Position numbers and translations under genes: made by a program. A DNA stretch of 59,878 bases from Perkinsus chesapeaki (taxonomy: Eukaryota; Perkinsozoa; Perkinsida; Perkinsidae): positions 1-59,878 of the forward strand of contig JAAPAO010000158.1 in assembly GCA_013115145.1 (NCBI GenBank), in the 5' to 3' direction. Shown piece after piece: positions 22,600 through 34,900 of this stretch (position 1 is its first letter; each line of letters opens with the position of its first letter). The notes beneath the pieces are model-generated. The model did no database searches, was not told the origin of the DNA, and saw nothing but the letters and a program-made list of their open reading frames with translations.

Positions 22600-23700
22600 A
22601 GCTCCGCCATATCGGACTTCCTCATGATCGAATCAACCTGAACCCCTGAACCGACTCACGTCGCATGCCTTCCTTTTGCCAAGTATCCAACCACTTCTTA
22701 GTCGGCAACCCCATAGACTAAGACAGAATAAACAATAACACCTATATACGAAGCTATGTCTGACTAGGTAACTCATTCCCGAAATGGAGGCCGCTCGGTC
22801 GTGTGGTACGATGAGCGAGCGATAAAGCAAGTAACCATGGATGCTTGCATAATAGACCGCCGTAGCGTATGATACCGTGTCATGATTCGACCAGCGCAGT
22901 GAAACGTTTATCGGCAATTTACTCAATTAAGCGCTCCTGCATTCCATGCCACAATGTAGAAGATACCCTATACTACGACTAATCTATTTTCGATTGCTCA
23001 ACAAAGCGAAAGTTCGATTCGCGACGATACCTTGGCGATTCCCGAACCTACCGAGCTTTCGCTTTTCCCTGATGACGACTGCATGTCGTAGTTACCAATC
23101 TCGTGAACAGCCCAGTCCAATGTCATGCTGCGACTGGCTGTCATTACTATTGAAACGGAATGACCACTGCAGCCAGAATAACGAAATGGTCCATAGCGCC
23201 ATGGCCCATAGCGTTGAAGTCATTTTCACCGGGTGAAGTTCACCCTCTCGGCGTTGCTACAATATATAACGTAGTACACAATGTCACAATATAATAACGA
23301 CAGCGGCGTTACTCAAGGTGACAATCCGCCAACTGTCGACAAATGACGATATTTAGCTGATATCACAAAAAAACACGAAAACTATTACGTTTTTATTGCC
23401 ACCTTGGACCTCTTCTGGGGCGTGTTTACGGAGTGTTGGGTGGGCCCGGTCTACCCAACACTCGCCGTAAAAGATGGATAGTAGTGGCCGAGTAATAGAA
23501 CTCGCCGAGTACTGCTATATCGTACTACTAATCCTGGCGGCCTGGACCTGGCCGACGACTGCTCGAAGAACTTACTCGGCAACTTGGAGTGACTCGTAGT
23601 AAAAAATCCCCTACTGGGGATCGATCTCCGTACCTTCCCAGAAATTTCGTGAAATTTCGAGCCTTTCCATTTTTCCGGAAAATTAACGCGGAAAGAAACT
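22600..23700. other. No gene supported, probable 5' region of NUDT21
   Basis: Frames on both strands are short. It may contain the missing first exon of the CFIm25 gene between 22593 and about 22930. Confidence 0.35.
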
Positions 23701-23716
23701 CTATAGTATAGAGTTT

Positions 23717-23747
23717 AGCGTACTGTATAGAGTCTATACAGTACGCT
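23717..23747. repeat. Perfect 14-bp hairpin
   Basis: AGCGTACTGTATAG, three-base loop AGT, then the exact reverse complement. Confidence 0.92.
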
Positions 23748-23789
23748 GAACCCCGGAAATCATTGTCCGGTCCGCCCTGGAGCACAGAA

Positions 23790-23838
23790 CTCCGACTCGG
23801 AGTTGTGGGTTCGGAACCCACAACTCCCGAGTCGGGAG
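23790..23838. repeat. 49-nt near-perfect palindrome
   Basis: The core AGTTGTGGGTTC (23801-23812), one G, and GAACCCACAACT (23814-23825) pairs perfectly. The flanks CTCCGACTCGG and CCCGAGTCGGGAG extend the stem with one bulge. Confidence 0.9.
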
Positions 23839-24160
23839 GGTTTTACTATAACCACTATACACTAATGCAAGCTCTTGAACCAACGCCTGGTACATATTCC
23901 TTTACTCTCCTTTCTTTACAACGGGGTGATCAGTACAGACAGTAATATAGCAATACACTTACTATTGAGTTAACACGAGGATAATATCAATAGAAGAGAT
24001 CCAATTATTGAATGTACAACTCAAACTCACTACTAGCCTAGCTAGCTAAGATATCGCTAAGGGGACAGGGCGTCACAGTAATCTCAATAACAAGTACTAG
24101 TTTACGTGTATGTAATATAGCAAGTATGTCAGAGAGATAAATTGCAACTTATGAGGAATA
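23839..24160. other. Intergenic, no gene seen
   Basis: AT-leaning sequence with no coding frame, between the palindrome and the 3' end of the minus-strand frame. Confidence 0.4.
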
Positions 24161-24897
24161 TTAATGGATTGGCCCCAAAACAGAACTATCCCACATAGCC
24201 TCGCCAGCTTTTACGGCCACCCTGCGAATTTCACTCGCGGGTGTCCATCCATTTATGACCTCAAACATATCCGGAAAATACCGTACATTCTCCCCAAGAC
24301 TTGGGAGCTCGTTGACCACCCGATTCTTATCTCGACCCGTCCATCCGGATCGAGATTCTCGTAAGAACTTGAAACACACAGCGCGAGAAACTTCAATTTC
24401 AGCCTTTCCAACGATATCGGTACAAACGGCAATTCGAGCGCGCGAGACAGTACTCTCGCCGCGCACTGACCCGCGCTCACTGCGGTCCTTTCGGGGAGCA
24501 ACAGCGTTAGCTCAATTTCACGAAGTGGCCTCAATCCAGTTAACGACTCCGACCAATAGTCCTTCAGAAAGCTCGGCGTCTCCTGGAAATCGTATCTAAT
24601 ATGGCCCGTCTCGATGACCAAGAGCAGCAGTGATGCAAGCCGGCCTACAAATCCACCAGTGATTCTGAAATGGCACAGAAATGAGCTCACAACAAGTCCT
24701 GTAGGCTGATTCACAAATACAACGATGACGATCAAAGTATTCAGCATGAGCGAGAACAGGGCAATCAAGCCAGGGCTGAGATTAATCAGCACGCGTATAC
24801 GGAGCAGCTGGCTCCAAGTTGGAGCCCCCAACAGCTTCGAGAGCTGGCAGCCTACACAAGCAGGCACCTCGTGGGGTCCTACATTGTTTATGTCCAC
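24161..24897 (-). CDS. Possible membrane protein, reading frame not resolved
   Basis: Two minus-strand frames share this stretch. The upstream frame (24897 to 24253) has two hydrophobic segments, LIALFSLMLNTLIVIVVFV and RLASLLLLVIETG, with a short loop between. The other frame (24466 to 24161) ends in GWTPASEIRRVAVKAGEAMW and also reads like protein. A switch near 24460-24480, by a small intron or by a frameshift, would join the membrane part to a soluble tail of about 100 residues. No short GT-AG pair is convincing. The family is not recognised. Confidence 0.35.
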
Positions 24898-24910
24898 AAA
24901 GTCAGCTTAG

Positions 24911-26823
24911 GATTTCAGCAGAACAGCAGCCTCAACGTCATTAATCATAGCATCGAGGTGAGCTTGGGGGAGACGGTTATAGTAACGGCGTTACTATCAT
25001 TGTTCTGAGCGTTCCCCATTGTGTCATAGGCCTTCGCACGATACCATCACGAGACTTGGGCAGCGAATACAGGAATAGTCGCGCTCTAAACTAGATCTCT
25101 AGTTGCCGCGATAAAAATCATAAAGGCTCCTGGGGGTCCTCCGAGTAAGACCCCTAGGGATGAAGTGGAAAGCCCATATTCCGAGTATGATACTCGAACG
25201 CTTCGAGTTCGAACACACTTTTTCTTCTTTTAAGTCCAAACGAAATACCGTCCACTGTTGCTGGAGATCCAGCAAGAACTCCGAGATGAACAACCGATAA
25301 TATTTAGATCCTGTACTACTACGGTAGTATCACCACCTCTTCTGGAGGTCTCTCCTTCCAGTTGGCTCAGAGAGGGCTTGACTCAAGCCGCTTGAGTGAC
25401 CTGATATCGCCCGTCTTATGTGTCAGACCCAGCATGCGTCCCGCAAGTTTGGTCAGTGTCGCTGAAGTTGAGTGCGTGTGCGAAAGCTCTGGTGCCGGCC
25501 GACGTCAAGGTAATAGATATCTGGATCCTCCAGACTGGAGGTGGATTTCGTGACGTTGCTGCCACCATGATTCCAGACTACTAGTGGGGAAGTACTCCTC
25601 CACATGTGAACGCAACCAGTCTCCGTAGTCGCCATCAGACACGATCCAGTTGTTGTTACGAATCGTAACAGACACAATGCATGTAACTTACATGATGTAA
25701 GTCATTTGTGAGAATACGGCGTGGGGTAGAATATATGTTCAATAGCCAACACTGCCAGACATCACTGTCTACTGTGCTAACACCAACACACCGTGAGTCT
25801 ATGCTCCTTTGAGGCTCCTTTCCCCGGAAAAGTTTTCCGACGCGCACTAGCGCAGGATCGGCGGGTCGCCAATGGCGACCTCCTGATTCAGGTCCTGAAT
25901 TCTAGGAGTACTGATCCAGGACTCCTTAATATTCGTCCTAGTGAGTTAAGCTCCGCTTAAACATCCCTGGAAGGGAGTTCAGGGGAAACTGAGAAATATA
26001 CGTCTACCATATAGCTTTGATGGATCTAAAAACCTTTTTTCAAAAAAAAGAAAGCTTTGATCTTTTTTTTTCAAAAAGTCTTTTTAGTAAGAAGTGCAGA
26101 ATCTGCACGGCAGATTAGGCTCCCCTTTTCGCAAACTAAGGCCCGGTTTAAAAAAATAAACCACGAAACCACGAAACTGGCTCTGAGCGATAGTCAATCG
26201 CCTATAGTCTATAGAACACACTGGTCCCTGCAATTGGAAGGCTTCCAGCGTGTTCCTTAAAGGAACTTCCTCCCTACGAGTCTTCTACTGAGAGCAAAAG
26301 CACGACCTGCGCATTATGTGCAGCGAAAGAGAATTGAATCAGACGAGACAGATGCCTTCACCTGAGCTGTTTTTGGTACCAGATCCGTCGGGGAGGCAAG
26401 ATATAAGATGGGGTTATTCAAAATATCATATCTTCGCTACCAAAAGGCGCCCGTAGAAAAGTACCTCATAGCCAATTGGCCTGTCTTGGCATATCGACTG
26501 GAATCCTCAGGAGCGATGTAGATTGATTGACAGAGCGATGTGCTACACATCATGTGTACTGAGCTAGTTCTACTCTTAGAGCAGTGTAACTGGTGGTGCT
26601 CTAGTAGGGTCACCCTACAAGGGTGTAGTAAATTGCATGCCTTTCTTCGGCGAATATCCCTAGTAACCCATGTTAGTCTCAGAATCTGAGATGCGCTTGT
26701 ATTTCACCTTCGAATGGCTCAATATGATTGTGCTGCTTCTAGTATACGTCGTGAGTCGCTACTGAACCCAACACCCGCAAAAAAGCACTTCGAAACATCT
26801 TAAAAAATCGGAACATGTGTTAA
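24911..26823. other. Intergenic, rich in small palindromes
   Basis: No gene is supported. Short perfect inverted repeats are frequent: CGAGTATGATACTCG near 25191, GGTCGCC-aat-GGCGACC at 25864-25880, and AATCTGC-acg-GCAGATT near 26100. There are A/T runs at 26036-26095. Confidence 0.45.
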
Positions 26824-29800
26824 CTACGCCGTATCAAGTATCATACTAGAAGGGTCCTCCAAGTAGCTTTTAAACGTATTTGAGAAACGCGCCACACTTG
26901 CACCTAAGATGCCCCATGCCTGGCTTTGCGCCACGAAGTGACTCACCGTCAACGTGCCTGTGATCAGCCGACCAACTAATTGTAAGAATCTTTGCCGGGT
27001 AGACATCCGCACCATCCTTTGTGAACCTAAATCAATTTCTCGCGCGCCACTAATTTATATCATGCCGCAATCCATTTCTGGGCATCTCAGAAGGCCCAGA
27101 AAAAATTGCCAACATACCTGGGTATGGTCAGTATCCTGCCCACTGCTCCGATCAACCCCTGACCATCGAACAGAACCGGCCTCGGATATGTACCACCAAT
27201 CACACCAACGTTAGAAAACGATACTGTACCACCCCGAACGTCATCGAGAGATAGACGACCTGCCATGGCGCGCGCCTGAAAATTAGCAAAAGTTGAAAGA
27301 TCCCGCGACAAGTCGCCTGCAAGAAGCCACCTCCCCTCAGGAATGTCATCACCCTCTAAGCACTTTACAGTTTACTTTGAACCCACTCTAGATGGCACTC
27401 ACAGAAAGGTAATACGTAGCTCGTTCGGAGTAAGCTGAGAACTACTAAGTACTTCAGGGGAGAGAAAGAAGATCTTCAAGTACTCCGCAAGAAAGTCTTG
27501 CCCTGATTTCCCTGGAAAAAACCGGAAAAATGGAAAATTTTTGCACTGATATTTGCTAACCGTCCCTCAGCAGATCACTTACCTGGAGATCTAAAATATC
27601 CTTCTGTATCTGCACCAGTGATTTCTCCTCGACATGTTTTATATTCGGCACCACCAATCCCGCCGGCCCGTCAATTGCAATCGAGACATTATGATGGCGA
27701 TAAACTGTAAAAAACTCGCCGCTCCTGCGAGGAAAAAAATCTCACGCGCCACGAAATCCTCCAGAACTTACGGATCTATTTTAGAGTTAAGCCGCTCGTG
27801 TTTCAATAAAGAAAGTGAGAGAGCCTTTATCATGAACGCTGTCAATGTTACCGAGGGCAAGTTGTGCGGGGGGCCACGGACTTTGTGCTTCAGTGAGGAC
27901 TGAGAATGTTACGCTGAATCCACCCACTACTCGCCAACGATAGGATCACAGGGGAGCCATCGAAAATCCGAAAATGAACTAAATGACTCGAATTCAATTT
28001 GCCTCGAAATTAATGAAGTTCACGAAAAATGAAAAAAAATCTAAACTCATCTCCTGCAACTCCCTGCAACCTTTCACCATACTAGAGTATACAGCCCACT
28101 TACCTGAATCCTAACAAGCTCATCAACACATATTTCCTCTCCAAGGCTCAAGTGTGGCACAGCCAGTGATGCCGTCATAGATTTCACCATAGCCGCAGCC
28201 AATCCGCTGGTCAGAGATACTCTATGAGATTCGCCACTCGTATCAGATGTCACCGAAGCCGGGGGTGATGGCTCCGGCTCTACTGCACTGCGAGGCGAGG
28301 ATGCCTTCAAAATATCATCCATTGTCACCCGACCATTTGGACCTGACCAAGACCTGCCCTTTTTAAAATACATTGTACCAGTATAATGGAGACAAAGACC
28401 TATTAGCAACAACAAACTCGAATTCCTTTTGCCCGGGTTCCCCTCCTCCCCACCTGAGCCGGCTATATGATCAATATTAACGCCCTTATCCTTTGCCAGC
28501 TTCCTGACCATCGGTATCGCCAACGACTTCTGACCCTCATTCACTTCAACATCTAAACAACCATAGTAAACGCCAAACGATAATCTATAAACCGCTATAG
28601 TAGGCCGCTACAATGCCAGGTTATGATAACCCTCCTCAACCGCTGCACAAAAGAGCGTATAGATGGCAACAACGTCTTCTTTATTGAACTTAATATTGTA
28701 TTCAGGGCCGATGCTACGTGTAATACCACGTACTACCCTATATTCTATAAGGGAGAAGCTCTACGTACGATTCCATGGTAGATTCTACGAATAGCTAACT
28801 TGTAGAATAGAAAGTCCGACGGGGGCTGTCCTAATAAGATGATACTGGATACAGTCCACCACCCAACACTTCATCATTCATATGCCAATAAGCTCACAGC
28901 AATAATAACACCACCAATACCCACACTACTTTCTGACACCTCTAGCTTTTCAACTGCATCTCTTCTCTCCTCGACGACTTCAGAATCCTCCTGCCCGCCC
29001 ATCACTTCAATATCAACCAAAACCGATCCCACTTTAGCAGTCTCCCCCGCCTTGCACCTACCATCAAGTACGGTAATTTCCAGGCGCGTGACTCTTCACC
29101 CTAGACGTTTAATGACACCATTATATCGACTTGTTATGTCCACCACAGCCTTATCGCTCTCAACTGTACATAAATTATCCATTTCCTCAACTCGATCACC
29201 TTAAACTTCAGAATTAACCCTGGCAGAGCTGGAACGATTACCTTTCTTAACATGCCACTCCGTTACCAACACCTCACTTATCCCCTCGCCGATATCCGCT
29301 AAATTAAACTGCACAACACGGCTGTCCCCACCGCCGGTACGAGACTCCGCAGCCTTCACATCGACCACCGCACTGTCTGAACCAGTTAAGCATTGCTCTG
29401 AATTCTAATGGAAATTGTCCATCTTGGTCGTTTGCGAATTCCGAAATACCTCAAGTCCCAAGTATAGCTTAAACTGCAGAGAACAGGATACAATGGGGAT
29501 AATAATAAAGGGTATAATACAGTCTATAAATACATAGATAGACATATATATACACTATATAATGTAATAATATAGTATAATACAGTCCAAATAAACTAAG
29601 ACTATTTTGAAACTATATCATTACCCCACAACGGTAACGAGTTTAGGGCTCATTTTCGGATATGTTACGCATATCATAGTTAAGACTCACTCATCAGAAT
29701 GTTATAACATTTTAATGCCTAGTTATTGCTGATGTATGGGCGACCGAAATTTTTACTGACTGTAGAAACGATGAAATATAATATAAAATAAAATAATACA

Positions 29801-31380
29801 ATTGTCAATTAGAATAATAGGTACTAAATAAACATACTATTGGTAGTAGTGTAATGATAAGGGATGGAATTACGTATCATAATACTAATAATATTACTCC
29901 ACTATTTATAATATTATTCCACTATTTATAATATTATTCCACTATTTATAATATTATTCCACTATTTATAATATTATTCCACTATTTATAATATTACTCC
30001 ACTATTTATAATATTATTTCACTATTTATAATATTACTCCACTATTTATAATATTATTTCACTATTTATAATACTATATTGACTATTTATCAATATAAAA
30101 GCAGCATGAAACAGCAGCATCCAAAGCCCCATCTCCACAAACTCTCTCTCCAGTGCTCCACTTATCCTTCCTCGGCGATGATAAGGATTTTCCAAACTGC
30201 ACAAATATAGAAAAGTCCCTAACGGTCGATGCATCTTGAAACACATTAACACCACGGCTCCCCTGCCGATTGATTCCAACTGCTACATTTTCCGTCGGAA
30301 AAATATTGTCCTTAATTTTTCGGCTATAATATTTTTCCAGCAATCCCCCTCCTCTACCTTCACTTCCCTCCTCCTCAATCTCCAAAAGTACATCACCGAC
30401 CTTCGCCGTGCTATTAACTTCAAACAACAAACGCTTAATAACTCCGCTATATCTGCATATAGAAACCCCACCTATAATAATTTCATGGCGCGTGACTTTA
30501 TTCTTACCTACTGGTTATATCTACAGCGGCTTTATCACTCTCAACTGTACACAATCGATCCATTTCTTCAACCCTGTCTCCTACAACGTTCAAAATATTG
30601 AAACCCGAAAACCCAAAACCCACATAACCAACGAAAGCCGAATCTTCACCCTAAGCAAGTAGTACCTGGTTTAACATGCCACTCCATGACTTCAACTTGC
30701 GTAATACCTAACCAGCATCATCAGATGGATGAAGATATATTACAAAACGACTATGTTTAGGACCGGCGCTACTTCACCATTTAATAATATATAGCCAAAC
30801 CCACTCAGTTAGTTCATTACCGGCAATAAGCTCTACCCCACAGAACCACGACGGTAGCTTGGGCCCTCGAGCAGGGGAGACTTGTGGTCCCAAGGCCCCC
30901 CTATTTCCCCATCGGTATGAAAAGAAGCTGTGTCGATTCGCCTCTATGCTTAGTTTGGCATGCAAACATAATTTCGCATTTATCCCTCCTCCTTCTACAG
31001 TGTGCTGCCAGAAATGAAGGCCTTCTCGAATGTCCAATTGCGTAAGCAAGAGAGGCACCATGGGTAAGGTAAAGGAACGTTCTGTCTGCTGCTGTAGGAA
31101 TCAAGTAGATATTCAAATTCGGCTACGAGTGACGGTTACATCCACAGATGTACCACAGTTTCGGATTAGGATCAACGTTAAAAAAGAGCCGCCCGACCAA
31201 CGTGTAACATTTGTCCTCCTTCATTGCACCGCCGCCGTCGCCGACACTCCGTTCCCTCTTCCCCCGATTACTACCCTCGCCTATGTCAGCCAATCTAAAA
31301 GGCTTCACCGCACCAAATCTCAATGCAGCTCTGGACCATACACCAAACCAACGATTATTTATTCGAAGTGGACCAAGCAT
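26824..31380 (-). CDS. DBT: Branched-chain 2-oxoacid dehydrogenase E2 (lipoamide acyltransferase) with two lipoyl domains
   Basis: Fourteen exons join in phase to 535 residues: 31275-31380, 30666-30707, 30508-30580, about 30364-30452, 29242-29376, 29100-29199, 28921-29057, 28454-28552, 28104-28342, 27772-27899, 27583-27724, 27118-27275, 26947-27026, 26824-26903. The Arg-rich start ([20 protein letters not shown]) looks like a mitochondrial presequence. Lipoyl domain 1 begins [10 protein letters not shown] and has its lysine in [13 protein letters not shown] (about K66). Lipoyl domain 2 begins [12 protein letters not shown] with [13 protein letters not shown] (about K165). The E3-binding domain is [20 protein letters not shown] then GRVTMDDIL (about 236-272). 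The acyltransferase core includes [15 protein letters not shown] and the active site [11 protein letters not shown] (His505, Asp509). Most BCKDH E2 proteins have one lipoyl domain. The exon 4 and exon 7 donors are the least certain. Confidence 0.9.
27038..27058 (-). repeat. GC-rich intron motif copy 3
   Basis: TCTCGCGCGCCACTAATTTA on the + strand, near the 3' end of the 91-nt DBT intron 27027-27117. Confidence 0.5.
27742..27757 (-). repeat. GC-rich intron motif copy 4
   Basis: TCACGCGCCACGAAAT on the + strand, inside the 47-nt DBT intron 27725-27771. Confidence 0.75.
29075..29091 (-). repeat. GC-rich intron motif copy 5
   Basis: AATTTCCAGGCGCGTGA on the + strand, inside the 42-nt DBT intron 29058-29099; orientation opposite to copy 4. 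Confidence 0.65.
29888..30080. repeat. 20-bp minisatellite in a DBT intron
   Basis: About nine copies of ACTATTTATAATATTATTCC with C/T changes, inside the roughly 1-kb intron between DBT exons 4 and 5 (the linker between the two lipoyl domains). Confidence 0.95.
30479..30495 (-). repeat. GC-rich intron motif copy 6
   Basis: AATTTCATGGCGCGTGA on the + strand, inside the 55-nt DBT intron 30453-30507. Confidence 0.7.
30601..30622 (-). repeat. GGGTTT-type tract in a DBT intron
   Basis: The + strand shows AAACCCGAAAACCCAAAACC. The transcript sense is G-rich (GGGTTTTGGGTTTTCGGG), in the intron between DBT exons 2 and 3. Confidence 0.7.
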
Positions 31381-31940
31381 CACAAAAGGAATAATAAAAA
31401 TAACAACTGGTAACCCCATTTCCGATCAAACAGTGCCCGCACAGACGGACAAGTTCCGAGCAGACAATTTCTCCCCGCGGAAGTCCCGACACGGACCAAT
31501 TCTCCGCCATCATGTTTGGTCGTATAGTACCCAGGGACACCTAGTACATACATGACCGAACACCCCAACATATTCCAAATCGCAGATCGTTCAACTTCCT
31601 ATGAAAAAACTATTTCAGCAACTTACCCTCCCCAGGCAATACTGTCACAGACAACGACAGCTGGTAATCTGCCAACCTTCAGTCATACTTAGTCGACAGC
31701 CGCGTTACTCGCTGAAACTAGATCCTTCTTCGTCCCCGACTGCCCTGTATAATTGAACTAATAATAAAACTCAATTCTCCTTCGTACTGTAAATGAATAA
31801 TGGTGTCGCGGATGGAGGAGGGCTACGACAGCAACAACCAAGCATCATCTCAGATGCTAAAATAAATACAGTTATTTAACAGCTTGTCATCATCGCTCCG
31901 AACTCCATATTATAACAACAACCAAAACCGACCAATCCCG
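31381..31940. other. Spacer upstream of DBT
   Basis: No coding frame supported. It lies between the DBT start and the 3' end of the next minus-strand gene, so it probably holds the DBT promoter. Confidence 0.45.
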
Positions 31941-34900
31941 TCAATACTCGCTGGTATAAAACTGCTGCTCGCGACTCCGGGGCGCAAAATTATCAACCTT
32001 TCCACCGCTACCGCTAGCCGTATGATGATGGTGATGTCGGTGATTATGATGATTTCCAGTAGTCGTCGTCGAGGATGAAGTACTATTTGAGCTTAGCTGT
32101 TGTTGCCTATTATACATTCCTTGACTCGCATTATCCAATCCATTATTTTCCTGTTGTTGCTGACTTTGCTTCAATAGTTTAATAATTTGCAACTTCTCCT
32201 TCTTACGCCGTTTAATCTCGCCCGGTGGGCACCTAAAACAATTGCGCTAATAATTCCGATGCCGGGATAAATCACCCCGACGATTATTACAGATGGCAGA
32301 ACTCGCACTGAGCCCCGTGACGGCAACCGCTGGCATGATAATACCACGCGCATGGCTTACACGTTCCAGATGCATGTAACCTTGACCTGAGATACCGCTC
32401 ATAATGAAAACCCGAAACCCGAAAACCCAGAATATTCCCACTTACCCTATACTTGGGTATGCTGCCAAATTCATATCAATCGGAGAGTTATCCGGACTCC
32501 TAGATGATGCGACCGGACTTAAATTACTGCTGTCATTTCCCAATGTACTGGCAAAGGACTAAACACAATGATCATCTTAAGCATATACCATTTGCCGAGC
32601 AAAGGCAACCAAAACGATTTCTATTAAAAACTGCCGACAGTTGCCTGCATTAACCACAAGTAGTGTATTTCCCATCAATTTGAACCACGTGGATCAGAGA
32701 AATATCTTTCAACATGACGCCGGGCCATTTACCCTAGTCGACTCTATCAACTACATTTTTACAGTGGCAAAACTTACTATATCACACTGCTACGAAAACA
32801 TTTGGAAATGTCAAACTGGGCTCATCAATTAATAAAAGCTCACTGTTTGGAAATATCTGAAAACCCGAAACCCAAAACCCGAATATTATTACATTGGGCA
32901 ATGTCGGCGGAGTCATATCCACTGGACAACTCTGAGGTGCCTTCTTACATGGTATAAGTTGAGATGGAGGAAAATTAATAAAAGTGTTTTTAATAGGAAG
33001 ATTTTTATCTGACAAAACGGACAAGTCGGATGAATACTAGTTCTACAGTAGGTAATGTTACGATATATAATATAAAATAGGTAGATATCCATTTAGTAAA
33101 AATATCAATATAATAGAAGTATTAATATAATAGAAGTATTAATATAATAGAAGTATTAATATAATAGAAGTATTAATATAATAGAAGTATTAATATNNNN
33201 NNNNNNNNNNNNNNNNNNNNNNNNNNNNNNNNNNNNNNNNNNNNNNNNNNNNNNNNNNNNNNNNNNNNNNNNNNNNNNNNNNNNNNNNNNNNNNATAATA
33301 GAAATATTAATATAATAGAAGTATTAATATAATAGAAGTATTAATATAATAGAAATATTAATGTGATAGAAATATAAGTTTGATGTCCCTTTGATATCAA
33401 TATTATACAGTATAAAATATTATATAATAAGGATCTTAATATAATCGAATACCCACCACTTATCTATTGTGATTCTACGTACATAAAGAAAATAACAATG
33501 ACACAGGTATAGCTATCACCGGTAATACTATAATTATTATAATCCTATTACATACACTTTATCGAAGACAACTCCCCTCTTGACCGTCACTTCGCGAAGA
33601 GCTATTAATAATTATTACTATAATTTCGATTCTCACTCGACAATGCCAAGTGAAGTTGGCGCGGCCAACATGCCCGACAGCAATAACTTCCCTAAGACAG
33701 CCCGACACAATTCCTACTATCAAAATACCCTAAATCGATCAACCGTTTCATCACATATTTCGTGGCGCGCAAGATTATTACCTCCAGCCAGCCCGGCATT
33801 ATTTTGCCCTTGGCGTTTTTGTTGATTCAACAACTGCAGCTTCTCATTCGTCACTTCTTGGCACACTTCCACCGCCAGTCTCGTTAAGGTGTTAACATCG
33901 TCATTCGAAAATCTAACCGAACCAATCATAGCTAACCCAATGGCCAGTCGGCAACTTTCTCACTGCTCGCGCTAAGATTTGCTTCTGCACTGAAATTCTT
34001 TCCAGTGCGCAATTTGGTATCTTCTATCCCCTAGACCGCTGCAAAGGACCGTGCAAATCCAAATCTAATTTCATTCAATTCCCATTCCTTCTCCTACAAC
34101 CCCACTGTGTTCCGTAATCGATCACCAGGGCTTCCGTAATCGATCACCAGGGCGTGCGCTTTCTACCACCACCACCACCATTACTCACCCCTGCTGGCTC
34201 AAAGTGTGTGTGTTGAGATTCGCCAAATCAGACACCGTTTCCAAGCCACTCGCTTTTAATAAGTCAATACCTGGGAAGTGAATCACTTGAATTCACACTG
34301 CTTCTAATGCAGAGGAGATCGAATGGAAATTACCGAAAGACACTAAAATTGGAGCCATTCCTTCCAGGTCCGTATGCCCTCTGACACCACCTCGGAGCGA
34401 AACATATTATCATTACCCCGCTATATGAGCAGCTGCAGAATGACCAAGTTGGAAAGATAATAAGTTTGTCAAAAAAACCCGGTCGCATGAAGTCGCCCTG
34501 CGGAGCTCTGGATAGACTAGGTTATTAGCTCACAATCATCAACGACATCCTCCTGTTAAGTATCACGGCGCTATAATGAAACAGCATAATAAACAGTAGA
34601 GTGATTGCAAGGAGCTGAATAGTTATTATTAGTAATTTACTGATCAAAGGAGTTGATACATTATTACCAATAATAAGTAAAGCCTCGAAATAGTAAACTA
34701 ATAATACTACCTTCCGGAGACACTCCATAGGTAACCAAGATATCAATAGTCAATCCCATAGCATGCTGCAATAACAAATGTGCCGGTGAAGAGGATACTG
34801 CCGGAGCTGCCGCCGCCGGCCCTGGAGTAGTGTACAAAGAGTTACACCCCCCACCAGTTGCCGAGGCCCCCGCCGAGCCGGAGGAGGCTCTGGGGTAGAG

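Noticed and set aside
24253-24897. Identification of the membrane ORF as an IP3/ryanodine-type channel
   Set aside because: Only general hydrophobicity agrees; no pore or conserved residue could be shown.
27271-27280. GCGCGCGCC block as another copy of the intron motif
   Set aside because: It is the first codons of DBT exon 12 (ARAM); the alignment length with other E2 proteins requires it to be coding.
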